Part shown: piece after piece, positions 8,061-16,406 of the stretch
Layout of the letters: each line of letters opens with the position of its first letter
Numbering within the stretch: the stretch's first letter is position 1
Source: Bacillus sp. NTK071
GTDB taxonomy: Bacteria > Bacillota > Bacilli > Bacillales > Guptibacillaceae
DNA: 64,000 nucleotides
Direction: 5' to 3'
NCBI RefSeq assembly: GCF_017303315.1
Contig: NZ_JAFKOI010000015.1
Location: forward strand, 36,835 to 100,834
Notes under the pieces: generated by a model
What the model was told of the DNA's origin: nothing
Seen by the model: only the letters and a program-made list of their open reading frames with translations
The model's database searches: none
Translations under genes and position numbers: made by a program

Positions 8061-9162
8061 CAAATTAGTGAAGGTCCTACTTGTATTTGTATTTGTAGCT
8101 TGCTTATCTCCAACATCAATTGGAGCTATGGAAAGTCCGAAAAAGCAGGTAATTGTTCTATTTAAGGATGCAATTGATCAAAGCTTAGTTGAAAAAGTAA
8201 ACGGTGAGATTCTAACAGAATATGAATTTGTTCCTGCTTTAGTTGCGTCTCTATCAGAACAAGGGATCGATAAACTACAAAGCAATCCGAACATACTAGC
8301 AGTTGAGCGTGATGTTCATGTCACGAATCACAGCAAACAGGTAGTAGATTGGGGTGTAACGAGTACGAATGCACCACTTGCCTGGCAGTCTGGATTAACA
8401 GGATCTGGCATAGACGTTGCGGTCATTGATTCAGGGATTTCTAATCATAAGGATCTTGTGATTTCTGGTGGGGTGTCCTATGTATCAGGGTCAGACTACA
8501 CAGATGATCCTTATGGTCATGGCACGCATATTGCTGGAATTATTGCCGCAAGAAATAACGAGCATGGAGTTGTTGGCATAGCGCCAGAAGCTAGTCTCTA
8601 CGCAGTGAAAGTATTAGATGATGAGGGTATTGGTAGTCTTTCAAACGTTCTATTAGGGATCGATTGGGCTATTCGTCATGACATGGATATTGTTAATTTA
8701 AGCTTAGGAGTCAATCTTCCAACACAAGCGTTGGAGGAAATCCTTGATGAAGCGTATAAACAAGGTATCCTGCTCGTAGCTGCCGCAGGAAACAGTGGGA
8801 CTGCGGATACGAGTGAGGACACAGTCCAATATCCAGCGCGGTACGAATCGGTTATTGCGGTGTCTTCAACGAATGAGATTGGCGAGAGAGATGGATTTTC
8901 TTCAACTGGAGAATCAATTGAAGTATCTGCACCTGGCGTGAATATCACGAGTACATTTTCTAAGAATAAGTATCAAACAAGGACAGGGACGTCAATGGCA
9001 GCAGGTTACGTTACAGGAGATTTAGCATTGTTGAAACAGCTGTATCCCCACTTAACAAATGTCGAGCTTCGAAAAGTGTTGCACAAACATGTGCTTGATT
9101 TGGGGGTACCTGGTAAAGATTCATTATTTGGTTATGGGTTCATTCAAGCGCCAAGTAACTAG
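8053..9162 (+). CDS. Secreted subtilisin-like (S8) serine protease in the bacteriocin operon
   Basis: The 369-residue protein has a signal peptide (about residues 1-25), an I9-type propeptide (about 30-95) and a complete S8 catalytic domain: Asp126 in VIDSG, His156 in GHGTH, Asn247 in AAGNSG and Ser314 in GTSMA. It is the size of a simple subtilisin with no extra domain. The GTG start lies 10 nt after GAGGTG inside the end of the ATPase gene, so it is translated with the bacteriocin transport genes. Subtilases are not part of the usual lactococcin 972 set. Maturing the bacteriocin, or degrading competitor peptides, is a hypothesis only. A hairpin terminator follows. Confidence 0.92.
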   Translation: MISKLVKVLLVFVFVACLSPTSIGAMESPKKQVIVLFKDAIDQSLVEKVNGEILTEYEFVPALVASLSEQGIDKLQSNPNILAVERDVHVTNHSKQVVDWGVTSTNAPLAWQSGLTGSGIDVAVIDSGISNHKDLVISGGVSYVSGSDYTDDPYGHGTHIAGIIAARNNEHGVVGIAPEASLYAVKVLDDEGIGSLSNVLLGIDWAIRHDMDIVNLSLGVNLPTQALEEILDEAYKQGILLVAAAGNSGTADTSEDTVQYPARYESVIAVSSTNEIGERDGFSSTGESIEVSAPGVNITSTFSKNKYQTRTGTSMAAGYVTGDLALLKQLYPHLTNVELRKVLHKHVLDLGVPGKDSLFGYGFIQAPSN

Positions 9163-9168
9163 TCAGAA

Positions 9169-9219
9169 AAGCATCTCTTTTGGTTTGTGAAGACCCTAAA
9201 CCAAATAGAGGTGTTTTTT
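9169..9219 (+). terminator. Terminator of the bacteriocin operon
   Basis: AGCATCTCTTTTGGTTT pairs imperfectly with AAACCAAATAGAGGTGTT across a short loop and is followed by a T run. Confidence 0.8.
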
Positions 9220-9308
9220 CATTTTTTTCCATATAACAGCGGTGTATGTGATATTCTAATAGAAGAGAATTTTCAGAAATTATAAGGTATATAGGAGGGC
9301 TTTTTTAC

Positions 9309-10094
9309 ATGGATACAACACTACATAACAGCAATGCATGGGATCAGAAGGTAGAAGAAGGCGCGAGATACACGCAATCGGTAAGTAAGGAAACAATAGA
9401 GGAGAGCAAAAAGGGGAACTGGTCTATTTCAGTAACGACTGAAAAGCCAGTGCCTAGAGAATGGTTTCCAGCAAATTTGAAAGGCGTGAAGGTGCTTTGT
9501 CTCGCATCTGGAGGTGGTCAGCAGGGACCAGTTCTCGCAGCGGCAGGCGCTGATGTTACGGTAACGGACATTTCAATGAAACAGTTAGAGCAAGATGAAT
9601 TAGTTGCAAAACGTGATGGGTTAAAGCTTAAAACGGTGCAGGCTGATATGACAGATCTTAAAGATTTTGATGACGAATCTTTTGATCTTGTTGTTAATCC
9701 GGTATCCAATGTATTCGTACAAGATGTTGCGTCAGTTTGGAAAGAAGCGTCAAGAGTTTTGAAGAACAATGGTGTACTCATATCTGGTTCTACGAATCCG
9801 CTTCTTTTTATTTTCGATGACATTGAGGAACAAAAAGGCGTTCTAAGTGTGAAACATGCTGTGCCTTCATCAACATTAGATTACTTGACAGATGAAGAAA
9901 CAGAAGCGCATCTCAAAGCTAATCAAACGATTGAATATGCTCATACGTTGGAGGAGCTTATTCAAGGACAAATGAATGCCGGTTTCTTGATCTCAGGCTT
10001 CTATGAAGATGATTTCGGTGGATCAAGAATTCTTGATCAGTATATCAAAACCTTTATTGCAACAAGAGCGGTTAAGATGAGTCCGAAGGCATAA
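9309..10094 (+). CDS. Class I SAM-dependent methyltransferase
   Basis: The 261-residue protein has a Rossmann methyltransferase core. The glycine-rich SAM loop is VLCLASGGGQQGPVLAAAGA (about residues 63-82), followed by an acidic strand end in VTVTDIS and a motif IV-like FDLVVNPVSNVFV. The substrate is not evident. It is a single-gene unit with an AGGAGGG ribosome site and its own terminator. Proteins of this type are common as uncharacterised methyltransferases in Bacillus. Confidence 0.85.
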   Translation: MDTTLHNSNAWDQKVEEGARYTQSVSKETIEESKKGNWSISVTTEKPVPREWFPANLKGVKVLCLASGGGQQGPVLAAAGADVTVTDISMKQLEQDELVAKRDGLKLKTVQADMTDLKDFDDESFDLVVNPVSNVFVQDVASVWKEASRVLKNNGVLISGSTNPLLFIFDDIEEQKGVLSVKHAVPSSTLDYLTDEETEAHLKANQTIEYAHTLEELIQGQMNAGFLISGFYEDDFGGSRILDQYIKTFIATRAVKMSPKA

Positions 10095-10103
10095 CGAGAA
10101 TCG

Positions 10104-10141
10104 AAAGCGCGAAGAGATGTTACTCTCCCTACGCGCTTTTT
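10104..10141. terminator. Terminator shared by convergent genes
   Basis: AAAGCGCG pairs with CGCGCTTT, with an inner GAGA/TCTC extension, followed by TTTT. It sits between the methyltransferase gene and the end of the convergent SgrR-type gene. Confidence 0.75.
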
Positions 10142-11875
10142 CTAATGGGGAATCCATAATTTCTTAAGGTCAATATGGCCAAATGACTGAAATTCAACGT
10201 CTTTAATGAGTGGATGAAACGTTCTTGTCTTGAGAGGGTGGTGTTGGAAGATTAATAAATTCTCACATCGTATTTTTTCTTCAATTCTATCCATGAGAGT
10301 CTCTCTATCTTTTGCCGTGGAGCTTGCCTTCACAAGCTCCAGCTGGTGATCTATCCAATTGATTGCTTGTTCAGGAAACATGCGCCGGAACAGTAGTGTC
10401 TCGTTATAGAACGCACCCAAAAAGGAAAGGTGAGAATCAAGGGAAGATACTTCTCCCATGAAAATCAGGTCCGCCTCATGATCCATTTTACGTTCAACAA
10501 ACTCGTCTAACGAAAAGGATGTGGACTTCATCCTAATGCCATACATCTTAGCTCTTTCCACAAACCAGTCTGCTTCTTGTTTTGCTTTAGTGAAATCAAG
10601 GTGATAGAGTTGTAACGTTTCTCCTTGATAAGATGATTGCTGGAGTAAAGGTTTAATGTTTTGAGCATTCTTCGGTTGGTGAGAAGATCTTGAATAGTGA
10701 AAGCTACTCGCTTCAATCCAATTCTCCCAATTTAGTTCTCTTGCCATCCTTTCCATATCAAGAAGTTGGTAAATAGCCGCTCGAAAGATATGATCACATA
10801 CAACATTCTTCTTTTTATCATTAAAGATTAAATACCGAAATCCTGATTCAATTTCTTGCTTCTGTAGTGGCTTTGTAAGTCCGTCATCATCCGATTCAAC
10901 TGTATAATTGACGAGATCTGCTATTTCTTGTGAGACAACATAGAAATGAATTTCATCTAAAAGCGGTCGGTCTCTAAAGTAGCGATCAAAAGCAGCAAGG
11001 ACAAGTTTATTATTCTTTCTCTCTTTTAGATAAAAAGGGCCAGTTCCAATCCAGTCTTCCTCATGAAATGGAATGTCTGCAGGCAGAATGCAAAGGTTTG
11101 GAGATGCCATATACCTTAAGAAGAAGGGGTTGGGATGATTGAGCGTAAACGCGATTTTGTAACGATTCACGCACTCAACATGGTCAATCCCACTTGTTAA
11201 CCATGAGAAAGAGGCAGGTCCTTTCTTTACACGATTAATCGTTGCTTCCACATCTTTACTGGTCAGTTCTTTGCCGTGATGAAATTGAACGCCTTTTCTT
11301 AAGTAAAAGATCCACTTATGTCCTTTTTCCCTCGTCTCATAATGATGAGCGAGGTGAGGGGTGACGGTGTCTGTTGTAGGGTCATACTTCATTAGCGAAT
11401 CACCGAGCTGTTCGATAACATGTGCTTCGAATGCAATGGCTACTTTAAGCGGATTGAGAGTTGTCACAGGTCTTGAAATAAAGGAACGAAGTACGTCGCT
11501 AGAAGAGGCATCTTCCTGGTAACCGAAAAGCCTGCGAATGTCCTGAGAAGATTTCGCAATCCATGACTGTGGGATCGGCAATCTTAAAATGTGTGCAGCT
11601 AAATCCAATTGCTCATTTTCAAGACACTCTTTCACATAGGATTCAACTTCAGTTTGGAAAGAAGTAGGGAAAGTAATCATTGAAAGATTTCCCCTACCTT
11701 TGCCAGGTATGTAGGTTAGCCACTGCTTTTCTACAAGGCTGTTTAAAATTCGTTTCGCATTTTTCACAGATGTATACCAGAGTTCTGCAACCTCTGATAA
11801 TTTAAACGAGATCTTACAGGCTGTTTCTCGTTCATACATATACGCTCTTAGCGTAAAATAACGTTCGCTTTGAAT
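10142..11875 (-). CDS. SgrR-type transcriptional regulator with solute-binding domain
   Basis: The protein has an N-terminal winged-helix region of the SgrR_N type (ERYFTLRAYMYERE onward, with KNAKRILNSL) and a long C-terminal domain like periplasmic oligopeptide-binding proteins (FHHGKELTSKDVEATINRVK and GTGPFYLKER are typical). Such proteins sense a small ligand and control an adjacent transporter. The frame is open up to 12007, but the only strong ribosome site, AGGAGGTG at 11881-11888, is followed 5 nt later by ATT at 11875, just before the conserved domain. I therefore propose an ATT start giving 577 aa. The next ATG (AYMYERE) would cut into the domain. The gene is divergent from an MFS exporter, as sgrR is beside setA in E. 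coli. Confidence 0.85.
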   Translation of the reverse strand: MQSERYFTLRAYMYERETACKISFKLSEVAELWYTSVKNAKRILNSLVEKQWLTYIPGKGRGNLSMITFPTSFQTEVESYVKECLENEQLDLAAHILRLPIPQSWIAKSSQDIRRLFGYQEDASSSDVLRSFISRPVTTLNPLKVAIAFEAHVIEQLGDSLMKYDPTTDTVTPHLAHHYETREKGHKWIFYLRKGVQFHHGKELTSKDVEATINRVKKGPASFSWLTSGIDHVECVNRYKIAFTLNHPNPFFLRYMASPNLCILPADIPFHEEDWIGTGPFYLKERKNNKLVLAAFDRYFRDRPLLDEIHFYVVSQEIADLVNYTVESDDDGLTKPLQKQEIESGFRYLIFNDKKKNVVCDHIFRAAIYQLLDMERMARELNWENWIEASSFHYSRSSHQPKNAQNIKPLLQQSSYQGETLQLYHLDFTKAKQEADWFVERAKMYGIRMKSTSFSLDEFVERKMDHEADLIFMGEVSSLDSHLSFLGAFYNETLLFRRMFPEQAINWIDHQLELVKASSTAKDRETLMDRIEEKIRCENLLIFQHHPLKTRTFHPLIKDVEFQSFGHIDLKKLWIPH

Positions 11876-11888
11876 AGAAACACCTCCT

Positions 11889-11923
11889 AAAAGGGGACAA
11901 GATTTCTTAGATTGTACCCTTTT
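11889..11923. promoter_or_regulatory. Candidate SgrR operator between divergent genes
   Basis: AAAAGGGGACAA (11889-11900) and TTGTACCCTTTT (11912-11923) are inverted repeats matching at 11 of 12 positions, placed between the start of the regulator gene and that of the MFS gene. This is the expected place for an autoregulatory and target operator. Confidence 0.5.
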
Positions 11924-11969
11924 TAACCCCTTTTGGAAAGATGATAATAAAGGGGAAGGAGGGATGATG

Positions 11970-13229
11970 ATGTTCCGCACACTACATCCAAATATTAAAA
12001 TACGCATTTATACCTCATTTCTCAGTCGTATTGTGGGTTCAGCCATATTCCCGTTTATGGCGATTTATTTTACAACAAGAATGAATGCTTCAATTGCAGG
12101 AGTACTTGTAGTAAGTCAGGTTTTCATTCAATTCATAACAGGGCTATACGGTGGCCATTTGGCCGATCTGGTTGGAAGAAAGCGATTAATGGTAGCGGGT
12201 GAAGTGATTAAAGTAGGGGCCTTTATTGGGATGTTGCTAGCCAATTCACCATGGTATGAATCAGCTTTGCTTACATATGTGATGATGCTTCTTGTTGGTG
12301 TCTCGGGTGGGCTCGTTAACCCTGCTGCAGAAGCGATGTTAATCGATGTTAGTACGAAAGAAACGAGGTCATTTATGTACGCCGTCAACTACTGGGCGGT
12401 TAATCTCTCCATTATGATTGGACTAAGCATCGGGGGTTGGTTTTTCGAAGATTATTTATTCGAACTCCTTATTGTTCTTATGGCACTTAGCCTTCTTACG
12501 CTATGGATGACAGTAACGTTTATTATCGATACCTATGTTGTAACTTCGGAGAAATCTCGTGGCCAATATGGACTCAAGCCACTGCTCACGAGCTATGGCT
12601 TAGTTTGTAAAGATCTTTCATTTCTAGCCTTCACACTTGGAGGCGTTGCGATCTTAGCTATTGAATTCCAACGTAATAACTATATTTCCGTTCGACTTGA
12701 GCGAGACATACAGCCAATGATGGTGGATTTCTTAGGCTTGTATGCATTCCAACTCGATGGCATTAAGCTGTTAAGTCTTCTTACGGTTACGAACACATTG
12801 ATCATCGTCCTATTTACAGCAATCGTATCCAGATGGATTAAAAGGAAAGATGAACAGCCGCTGATGTATGTTGGATTTATTCTTTTTGGTGCTGGATATG
12901 CATTTATGGCATTTAGTACGCACCTTCCCGGACTTTTTCTAGCCGTTGTCGTCCTATCGATCGGAGAACTTCTCTACGTTCCAACAAGGCAAGCGATGCT
13001 AGCAGAAGTCGTTGACGATAGTCGAAGAGGAGCATATATGGCCTTTAACGGTCTCGTTTTTCAATTAGGTAAAATGCTTGGTGGACTGGGATTAATTATA
13101 GGAAACATTATCGGAGGAGTTGGAATGAGCGTTCTTTATCTCCTTCTCGTCTGCGCTGGGATTTTCTTTACAAGATTTGCTCTTCATCGGCATAAGAGTC
13201 ATGTAGCGAATACAGTGGAAGTTCATTAA
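11970..13229 (+). CDS. MFS transporter, probable exporter controlled by the SgrR-type protein
   Basis: This is a 12-span major facilitator protein with the motif A-like GGHLADLVGRKRLM between spans 2 and 3. Three in-frame ATG codons stand in a row (11964, 11967, 11970). The AAGGAGG ribosome site at 11956-11962 lies 7 nt from the third, which is the best start and gives 419 aa beginning MFRTLHPNIK. It is divergent from the SgrR-type regulator. By analogy with SetA beside SgrR it may export sugars or related metabolites, but the substrate is not visible in the sequence. Confidence 0.88.
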   Translation: MFRTLHPNIKIRIYTSFLSRIVGSAIFPFMAIYFTTRMNASIAGVLVVSQVFIQFITGLYGGHLADLVGRKRLMVAGEVIKVGAFIGMLLANSPWYESALLTYVMMLLVGVSGGLVNPAAEAMLIDVSTKETRSFMYAVNYWAVNLSIMIGLSIGGWFFEDYLFELLIVLMALSLLTLWMTVTFIIDTYVVTSEKSRGQYGLKPLLTSYGLVCKDLSFLAFTLGGVAILAIEFQRNNYISVRLERDIQPMMVDFLGLYAFQLDGIKLLSLLTVTNTLIIVLFTAIVSRWIKRKDEQPLMYVGFILFGAGYAFMAFSTHLPGLFLAVVVLSIGELLYVPTRQAMLAEVVDDSRRGAYMAFNGLVFQLGKMLGGLGLIIGNIIGGVGMSVLYLLLVCAGIFFTRFALHRHKSHVANTVEVH

Positions 13230-13288
13230 AGATGTATCTGTGAAGAGATTGCGAAACAAATAGTATAAACATCCAGGGGGAATGACAG

Positions 13289-13843
13289 ATGAAATTTGTA
13301 TTATTATTTGGGCCACAAGCAGTCGGTAAAATGACTGTGGGGCAGGAATTATCGAAAATAACAGATCTAAAGTTATTTCACAATCACATGACGATTGATT
13401 TTCTTGAACCTTATTTTGGGTTTAGCCCTGAAATGTGGAGGCTTTCTACGCTGTTTAGAGAGGAGATCTTTACATCATTTGCTAAAACTAATCAGTATGG
13501 CATGATTTTCACATACTTATGGGCTTTTGATCAGAAAGAAGATTGGGATTTCGTCGAGAAGGTATGTGAAATCTTCAGTGATGCTGATATCTATTTCGTT
13601 GAATTAGAAGCGGGTGTAGAGGAGAGGTTGAAGCGTAATACCACACAGAATCGACTCGAACACAAGCCAACCAAACGAGACATTGTCCATTCAGAAGAGA
13701 ATCTGCTATCGACGATGGAAGAGTATCGAGTCAATTCAGATGTAGGAGAAATAGACAAGGAACATTACCTTAGAATTAATAATGAGAAGAGCAGTGCGGA
13801 AGATGTAGCACAAATGATTAAAGATCGGTTTGGATTTGAGTAA
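13289..13843 (+). CDS. P-loop nucleotide kinase-like protein
   Basis: The 184-residue protein opens with a P-loop GPQAVGKMT (residues 8-16), like small-molecule kinases of the shikimate/gluconate/AAA_18 kind. A later DIYFVELEAGVEERLKRN segment resembles the lid and nucleotide-binding part of these kinases. The Walker A has Met in place of the more common Ser/Thr at one position but keeps the Lys-x-Thr. The substrate is unknown. A GGGGG ribosome site precedes the ATG, and the gene stands alone with its own terminator. Confidence 0.75.
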   Translation: MKFVLLFGPQAVGKMTVGQELSKITDLKLFHNHMTIDFLEPYFGFSPEMWRLSTLFREEIFTSFAKTNQYGMIFTYLWAFDQKEDWDFVEKVCEIFSDADIYFVELEAGVEERLKRNTTQNRLEHKPTKRDIVHSEENLLSTMEEYRVNSDVGEIDKEHYLRINNEKSSAEDVAQMIKDRFGFE

Positions 13844-13848
13844 AAAGG

Positions 13849-13880
13849 AAGGCGCTTTGTAATAGAAGCGTCTTTTTATT
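13849..13880 (+). terminator. Rho-independent terminator
   Basis: AAGGCGCTT pairs with AAGCGTCTT (one G-T pair) and is followed by TTTTTATT. Confidence 0.7.
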
Positions 13881-13975
13881 GATGTTAGAAGAATTTCATT
13901 GAGTTTGGGAGTCTATTTTGAAATAATTGGTAGAAGTAGGGGGCTGAAAAATTCTCATAGTAGATAGGTGATAAG

Positions 13976-15259
13976 ATGTATTTAACTATTTTTGATGACA
14001 TTATTCAAATCTTACATCATGATTACGCAGGTTGTGTAGATAAGAAAGGCTGGGATTCTCCTTATTATTATCGTGATAAGTTGATTCATATGCAAGAAGA
14101 GGGTGCCATATCAGATCAAACATTCGTAGAATTGGTAGAAGACTATTTGTTGGATTTCAAAGATTTACATATGAGCTTTAAGAAGACCGGGGAAGAAAAG
14201 GAACGAAATACTATAGGATTCAACGTAAGGAGATATGAAGATTCTCTTTATATTGTAGCTAGCCTGAAAGAGAAAAGACTACAACCAGGAGATTTTATCA
14301 CCGCATTAGATGGTTTAAGTATTACACAGGTTGTAGAAACTCATAAACGCAGCTTAATGGAAGTGAAAGCAGAACGAGAGAATTGGAATACTCTTCTTAT
14401 AAAATACAAAACAGCTCTAGTCACAAATCAGAAAGGGCAAACGTTCACCCTCGACCTTAGAACCTATAATCAAGAGCCATATCAACCCGACTATACATTG
14501 GTAGAAGTAGCGCCGGGGATAGTCTTGTTAAAGCTAACAGACTTTATGGACCACCATGCGATCTCAACTTTGCTCAATGAAAAGAGTCATTTGCTTAGAG
14601 AACGCGATCACCTGATCATTGATGTGCGTGTAAACAAAGGTGGTAATGATTTAGCTTATTTCGATCTCCTTTCCTACCTGTTTGAAGATGAAGAAATCAA
14701 TTTAGAAGACTTCACTTCAGATCGTATGTTAACAAATTGCACAAACCGAAACGTGGAATTGAGGGTTAGATTTCTTAAGAATCTACTTTTATCTATTAAT
14801 GATGACAACACAGTGAATCAAATAAAAGCTATGATTAAGACGTTAGAAGAAAACAAAGGGAGAGGCTTTGTTGAATTAGACTTCAAAGGTAGCAAAGAAA
14901 CTCTTCGCATCAAAACGAAAAAAGGTCCCAAGCAGGTAATTGTTCTAACAGATGTCTACTGTGGAAGTTCAGGGGACTCTTTTGTTGAGATTTGCAAGAA
15001 TTCTTCTAAGGTTACTGTATTAGGAAGAGCAACGAAAGGACTGAATGATTATTCCAACCTTGCAGTTAGGAGTTGGAATGATCAATTTGAACTCTGGTAC
15101 CCTACTTCTAAATTATCGAGGGTAGATCATGGATATGGAATGACTGGAATAGGGATAGTACCTGATTGTTATATTCCATGGTCTCCATATCATATTATGG
15201 AAGATATCGACTTAAAGAAGGCGATTGAGCTAGTTAATGAGGTAATGAGGAGTCATTAG
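13976..15259 (+). CDS. S41 family peptidase
   Basis: The 427-residue protein has no signal peptide and is probably cytoplasmic. An N-terminal helical region is followed by a PDZ-like part (LQPGDFITALDGLSI) and an S41 tail-specific protease domain: LTDFMDHHAISTLL, LIIDVRVNKGGND and the nucleophile region VYCGSSGDSFVEICK, where the Ser after CGS is the likely catalytic residue. The C-terminal GIGIVPD segment is typical of C-terminal processing peptidases. The short membrane-protein gene just downstream may be co-transcribed. Confidence 0.85.
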   Translation: MYLTIFDDIIQILHHDYAGCVDKKGWDSPYYYRDKLIHMQEEGAISDQTFVELVEDYLLDFKDLHMSFKKTGEEKERNTIGFNVRRYEDSLYIVASLKEKRLQPGDFITALDGLSITQVVETHKRSLMEVKAERENWNTLLIKYKTALVTNQKGQTFTLDLRTYNQEPYQPDYTLVEVAPGIVLLKLTDFMDHHAISTLLNEKSHLLRERDHLIIDVRVNKGGNDLAYFDLLSYLFEDEEINLEDFTSDRMLTNCTNRNVELRVRFLKNLLLSINDDNTVNQIKAMIKTLEENKGRGFVELDFKGSKETLRIKTKKGPKQVIVLTDVYCGSSGDSFVEICKNSSKVTVLGRATKGLNDYSNLAVRSWNDQFELWYPTSKLSRVDHGYGMTGIGIVPDCYIPWSPYHIMEDIDLKKAIELVNEVMRSH

Positions 15260-15304
15260 AAATGTTCCTTGTTATTGAATGGAAATGGAAGGGGCTTTGG
15301 GATT

Positions 15305-15541
15305 ATGAAGGTTAAAACAGTAATCATTGCGCTTTTATCATTTCTTGCTGTAAGTGGTATTCTTTTGTTTCTTGGACAAACGTACCAGATAGAAGTTTTG
15401 ATGTTTCAATTCTATAATGAAACGTCTGATGGTTTCGAAGCAGGAGGCTCAATCGCTCCGTTTGTTATTGGGGGATTGGTTAGTTATCTTATGGGGAGAT
15501 GGTTTGAGAATAGAAAGAGCGAGGTTAGTGGAAATGAATAA
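15305..15541 (+). CDS. Small membrane protein, unknown function
   Basis: The predicted 78-residue protein has an N-terminal membrane segment (VIIALLSFLAVSGILLFL) and a second one near residues 53-67 (FVIGGLVSYLMG), with a short charged C-terminus. The frame extends upstream to a TTG at 15269, but the ATG at 15305 follows a GGAAGGGG and gives a natural membrane-anchor start. It sits 45 bp after the S41 peptidase gene, so co-transcription is likely. I recognise no family. Confidence 0.6.
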   Translation: MKVKTVIIALLSFLAVSGILLFLGQTYQIEVLMFQFYNETSDGFEAGGSIAPFVIGGLVSYLMGRWFENRKSEVSGNE

Positions 15542-15580
15542 GAAGAAGCACAATGACCTATAGGTCATTGTGCTTCTTCT
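15541..15580. terminator. 40 bp perfect palindrome, bidirectional terminator
   Basis: The sequence from AGAAGAAGCACAATGACCTA to its exact reverse complement is a perfect 40 bp palindrome between convergent genes. There is almost no T tract, but the A/G-rich left arm gives CTTCTTCT on the right. It overlaps the stop of the small membrane-protein gene. Confidence 0.7.
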
Positions 15581-15592
15581 GCATCAGGAACA

Positions 15593-16189
15593 CTATTTCG
15601 CAGACGTAAGAACTTTGTAGTCGTTCGGGATATGAAGCGTGGTTTCGTAAAATGCTTCTTTATTGAATTGATCTGAAATATCTCGTTCTATTGTCTTATA
15701 TGTAAGATAAGGCTGTTCGATTGCTTCTTTTACAATTGTCGTTTCAATAAGTTCCTTTTTCTTAAACCCCGTTTGATTAACAACCGTTAGCTTGAGTAAA
15801 ATTGACTCTGTTTTCTTATTTAGATAATGTGATTCAATCTGGGTGTCGTCCTCTTTAATGACTTGAGAGAATTCCTCTACTTCTAATTTCTGCTCTGGTA
15901 GTGATTGAATATATGGCTTGAAATAGTTCTCGCGCCATTCGTTTTCATCCATTGCGAAATCATAGGAATTCAGAGTGATCGATAAATAGCTAATAATCGT
16001 CAAAATCACCAGGAAGTAAATGCCTCTATACATAAACCCAGAATGAGAGAATGACTTTCGATCTTTTACGAGATGGACTATGAAAATAAGACCAACAAAA
16101 ACCCATAATACTTCTGAAATAATAGTTAATGGTGCATCAGAAAGTCGCATTAACTCATGGTGACTATCTATTACTTTTTGGATGTTCAT
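15593..16189 (-). CDS. Two-span membrane protein, unknown function
   Basis: The 198-residue protein has two membrane segments (about residues 22-42 and 53-74) followed by an extracytoplasmic C-terminal domain of about 120 residues rich in Glu, Lys and Ile. The long soluble tail after a membrane hairpin suggests a sensor or assembly factor, but no family is recognised. Its terminator region is the 40 bp palindrome on its 3' side. It lies downstream of the germination operon on the same strand, but a hairpin at 16266-16303 separates them. Confidence 0.65.
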   Translation of the reverse strand: MNIQKVIDSHHELMRLSDAPLTIISEVLWVFVGLIFIVHLVKDRKSFSHSGFMYRGIYFLVILTIISYLSITLNSYDFAMDENEWRENYFKPYIQSLPEQKLEVEEFSQVIKEDDTQIESHYLNKKTESILLKLTVVNQTGFKKKELIETTIVKEAIEQPYLTYKTIERDISDQFNKEAFYETTLHIPNDYKVLTSAK

Positions 16190-16265
16190 CTATTTTCCTC
16201 CTGAATTGAAATAACAATGTAGTAAGGTTAAAAGCACCACTTCCTTTCTTACATGAGAATTCATG

Positions 16266-16303
16266 AAAATGCCCTTAAGAAGTGTTATTCTTAAGGGTAT
16301 TTT
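16266..16303 (-). terminator. Terminator of the ger operon
   Basis: AAAATGCCCTTAAGAA and TTCTTAAGGGTATTTT form a stem with one G-T pair about 100 bp after the gerC stop. On the minus strand it ends in TTTTC. Confidence 0.7.
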
Positions 16304-16406
16304 CTTCTTGTTAAATTGTAACAGTAGAACGGTCTTTTAATCTATAGTTAATAAAGTGATTGAATTTTCATTAGATTAACTGTGAAGTATTGAGGTATAG
16401 TACCAA

